Shown here: positions 21,456 through 22,229 of the stretch, piece after piece | Layout of the letters: every line of letters starts with the position of its first letter | Position numbering within the stretch: position 1 is the stretch's first letter | Source of the DNA: Desulfarculales bacterium UBA702 | GTDB lineage: Bacteria > Desulfobacterota > Syntrophobacteria > Syntrophobacterales > Syntrophobacteraceae | Assembly: GCA_002298165.1 (NCBI GenBank) | Contig: DBMI01000073.1 | Span: 1 to 22,229 of the forward strand | Length of the DNA: 22,229 bases | Reading direction: 5' to 3' | Notes under the pieces: generated by a model | Seen by the model: only the letters and a program-made list of their open reading frames with translations | Databases searched by the model: none | What the model was told of the DNA's origin: nothing | Program-made: the position numbers and the translations under genes

Positions 21456-21887
21456 ATGAATTGGCGGGATTTCGAGGTCCATCATATTGGGATCGTAGTA
21501 GATGACATTGAGGAAGCAAAAAAGACTTACGAGCAGGTTTTCGGAACGCAAATCCAGTCAGCATTCGATGTGACTGCGTTTTCGGCAAAGGTAGCCTTCA
21601 TGCCGGTAAAAAATACATACATCGAGTTGGTCCAGCCGACTAATCCCGAGGACGGGCTTGGCAAATTTTTAAAACGCGGTGGGGGCATGCATCATATCTG
21701 CTATGAAGTGGAGAACATCGCCGCGGTTCTCGATGAATTAAAGAGCAAAAACATCCGTACCATTGGCGAACCCTGTTACACGCCCTGCTTCGAGAAAACC
21801 CTTTTTCTGCATCCGAAAGATACGGGCAATATCCTTGTCGAGATTGTTGAAAAGGCCACATGTAAACTTCCCGGCTGCAAGTACTGA
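21456..21887 (+). CDS. VOC-family protein, methylmalonyl-CoA epimerase-like
   Basis: This is a 143-aa vicinal-oxygen-chelate protein close to methylmalonyl-CoA epimerase. That enzyme interconverts the R and S isomers of methylmalonyl-CoA using a divalent metal. The paired beta-alpha-beta halves are seen, with candidate metal ligands H10 (VHHIGIVV), E57 (YIELVQP), a His in GGGMHHICYEV (79/80) and E129 (ILVEIVE). FLHPKDTG matches the family's conserved loop. The frame is open from 21351, but GGGAGG five bases before the ATG at 21456 fixes the start. An odd C-terminal tail ends CKLPGCKY. Its pathway fit is with the carboxylase at 79-3650. Alternatively it could epimerise the product of the divergent mutase. 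Confidence 0.87.
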   Translation: MNWRDFEVHHIGIVVDDIEEAKKTYEQVFGTQIQSAFDVTAFSAKVAFMPVKNTYIELVQPTNPEDGLGKFLKRGGGMHHICYEVENIAAVLDELKSKNIRTIGEPCYTPCFEKTLFLHPKDTGNILVEIVEKATCKLPGCKY

Positions 21888-21950
21888 CATTTGGACGGCA
21901 ACCCCTGGGTTTGTTGCGGTTGCCATACGCACCAGAATGGAGGCGCAAAA

Positions 21951-22172
21951 ATGATACTGAAAGAGAATCCGGCCAGTCAGAAGATCTTTAAAGATATGGG
22001 AATGAATAAATGGCGGGAGACAAGAATTTCTGACCTGAAGAACGGTACCAGGATTCGACTCTATTCTCCTTCCGGGCGTCCGCTCGAGTTGGGCGGGGAT
22101 GAAACTTTCGTTACAGAGTCGGATGCATTTCAGCTCGAAGGGACATGGGCGGTAAAAGTCAAGGCAGCTTGA
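21951..22172 (+). CDS. Small hypothetical protein, 73 aa
   Basis: I do not recognise this protein. It is soluble and mostly beta by appearance (RIRLYSPSGRPLEL, AFQLEGTWAVKVKA), with no Cys and no signal peptide. The frame continues upstream to 21891, but GGAGG eight bases before the ATG at 21951 sets the start. It follows the epimerase-like gene by 63 bp in the same direction, so it is probably co-transcribed and may be an accessory of that enzyme. Confidence 0.65.
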   Translation: MILKENPASQKIFKDMGMNKWRETRISDLKNGTRIRLYSPSGRPLELGGDETFVTESDAFQLEGTWAVKVKAA

Positions 22173-22229
22173 TCGGTGGGTGTGGAGTTCGCGGCCAAGC
22201 TGTGATCGAAAAAGTCTGATTCTAAGCTT

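Overview
The window looks like the chromosome of a strictly anaerobic Desulfobacterota (deltaproteobacterial) bacterium, such as a sulfate reducer or syntroph. This is an inference from gene content: a biotin-dependent acyl-CoA carboxylase, a split B12-dependent acyl-CoA mutase with its MeaB chaperone, iron-sulfur/radical SAM chemistry, and no oxygenases. There are no RNA genes, insertion sequences or CRISPR arrays.

Minus strand, 79-15723, read in the direction of transcription. First comes a block (15723-11997) of a 686-aa thiamine-diphosphate (ThDP) enzyme, a small unknown protein and a multi-cluster iron-sulfur radical SAM protein. Then a soluble PAS histidine kinase and a NarL-type response regulator (11742-9921). 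Then the acyl-CoA mutase large and small subunits, MeaB and an SDR dehydrogenase (9537-5481), two metallo-beta-lactamase (MBL) hydrolases (5326-3759), and a two-gene propionyl/acetyl-CoA-type carboxylase (3650-79). Plus strand, 16857-22172: a TPR/SEC-C protein, a TIGR04076-like protein, a third MBL hydrolase, a methylmalonyl-CoA epimerase-like VOC protein and a 73-aa unknown. A 1.1-kb divergent intergenic region (15724-16856) separates the two arms.

The best reading of the core is a ketone-activation pathway. A ThDP enzyme of the 2-hydroxyacyl-CoA lyase/oxalyl-CoA decarboxylase/acetolactate synthase superfamily would build (or cleave) a branched 2-hydroxyacyl-CoA. The B12 mutase would move the CoA-carboxyl group to give a linear 3-hydroxyacyl-CoA, and the SDR would oxidise it to 3-oxoacyl-CoA for thiolysis. 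From memory, this matches the acetone pathway reported for Desulfococcus biacutus (2-hydroxyisobutyryl-CoA mutase plus 3-hydroxybutyryl-CoA dehydrogenase, with a ThDP enzyme induced nearby). The mutase here is not an ordinary methylmalonyl-CoA mutase. By hand alignment, the positions that read the acyl group differ from the methylmalonyl-, isobutyryl- and 2-hydroxyisobutyryl-CoA enzymes, and the usual active-site His is Asn.

Two further points stand out. A repeated element of about 42-70 bp occurs four times, only between genes. Each copy lies upstream of the mutase operon, the ThDP operon (two copies) or the epimerase operon, always in the same orientation relative to the gene, which suggests one regulon. 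The radical SAM protein carries two N-terminal cysteine clusters and a xanthine-dehydrogenase-type [2Fe-2S] domain in one chain, and it is translationally coupled to an unknown small protein beside the ThDP enzyme.
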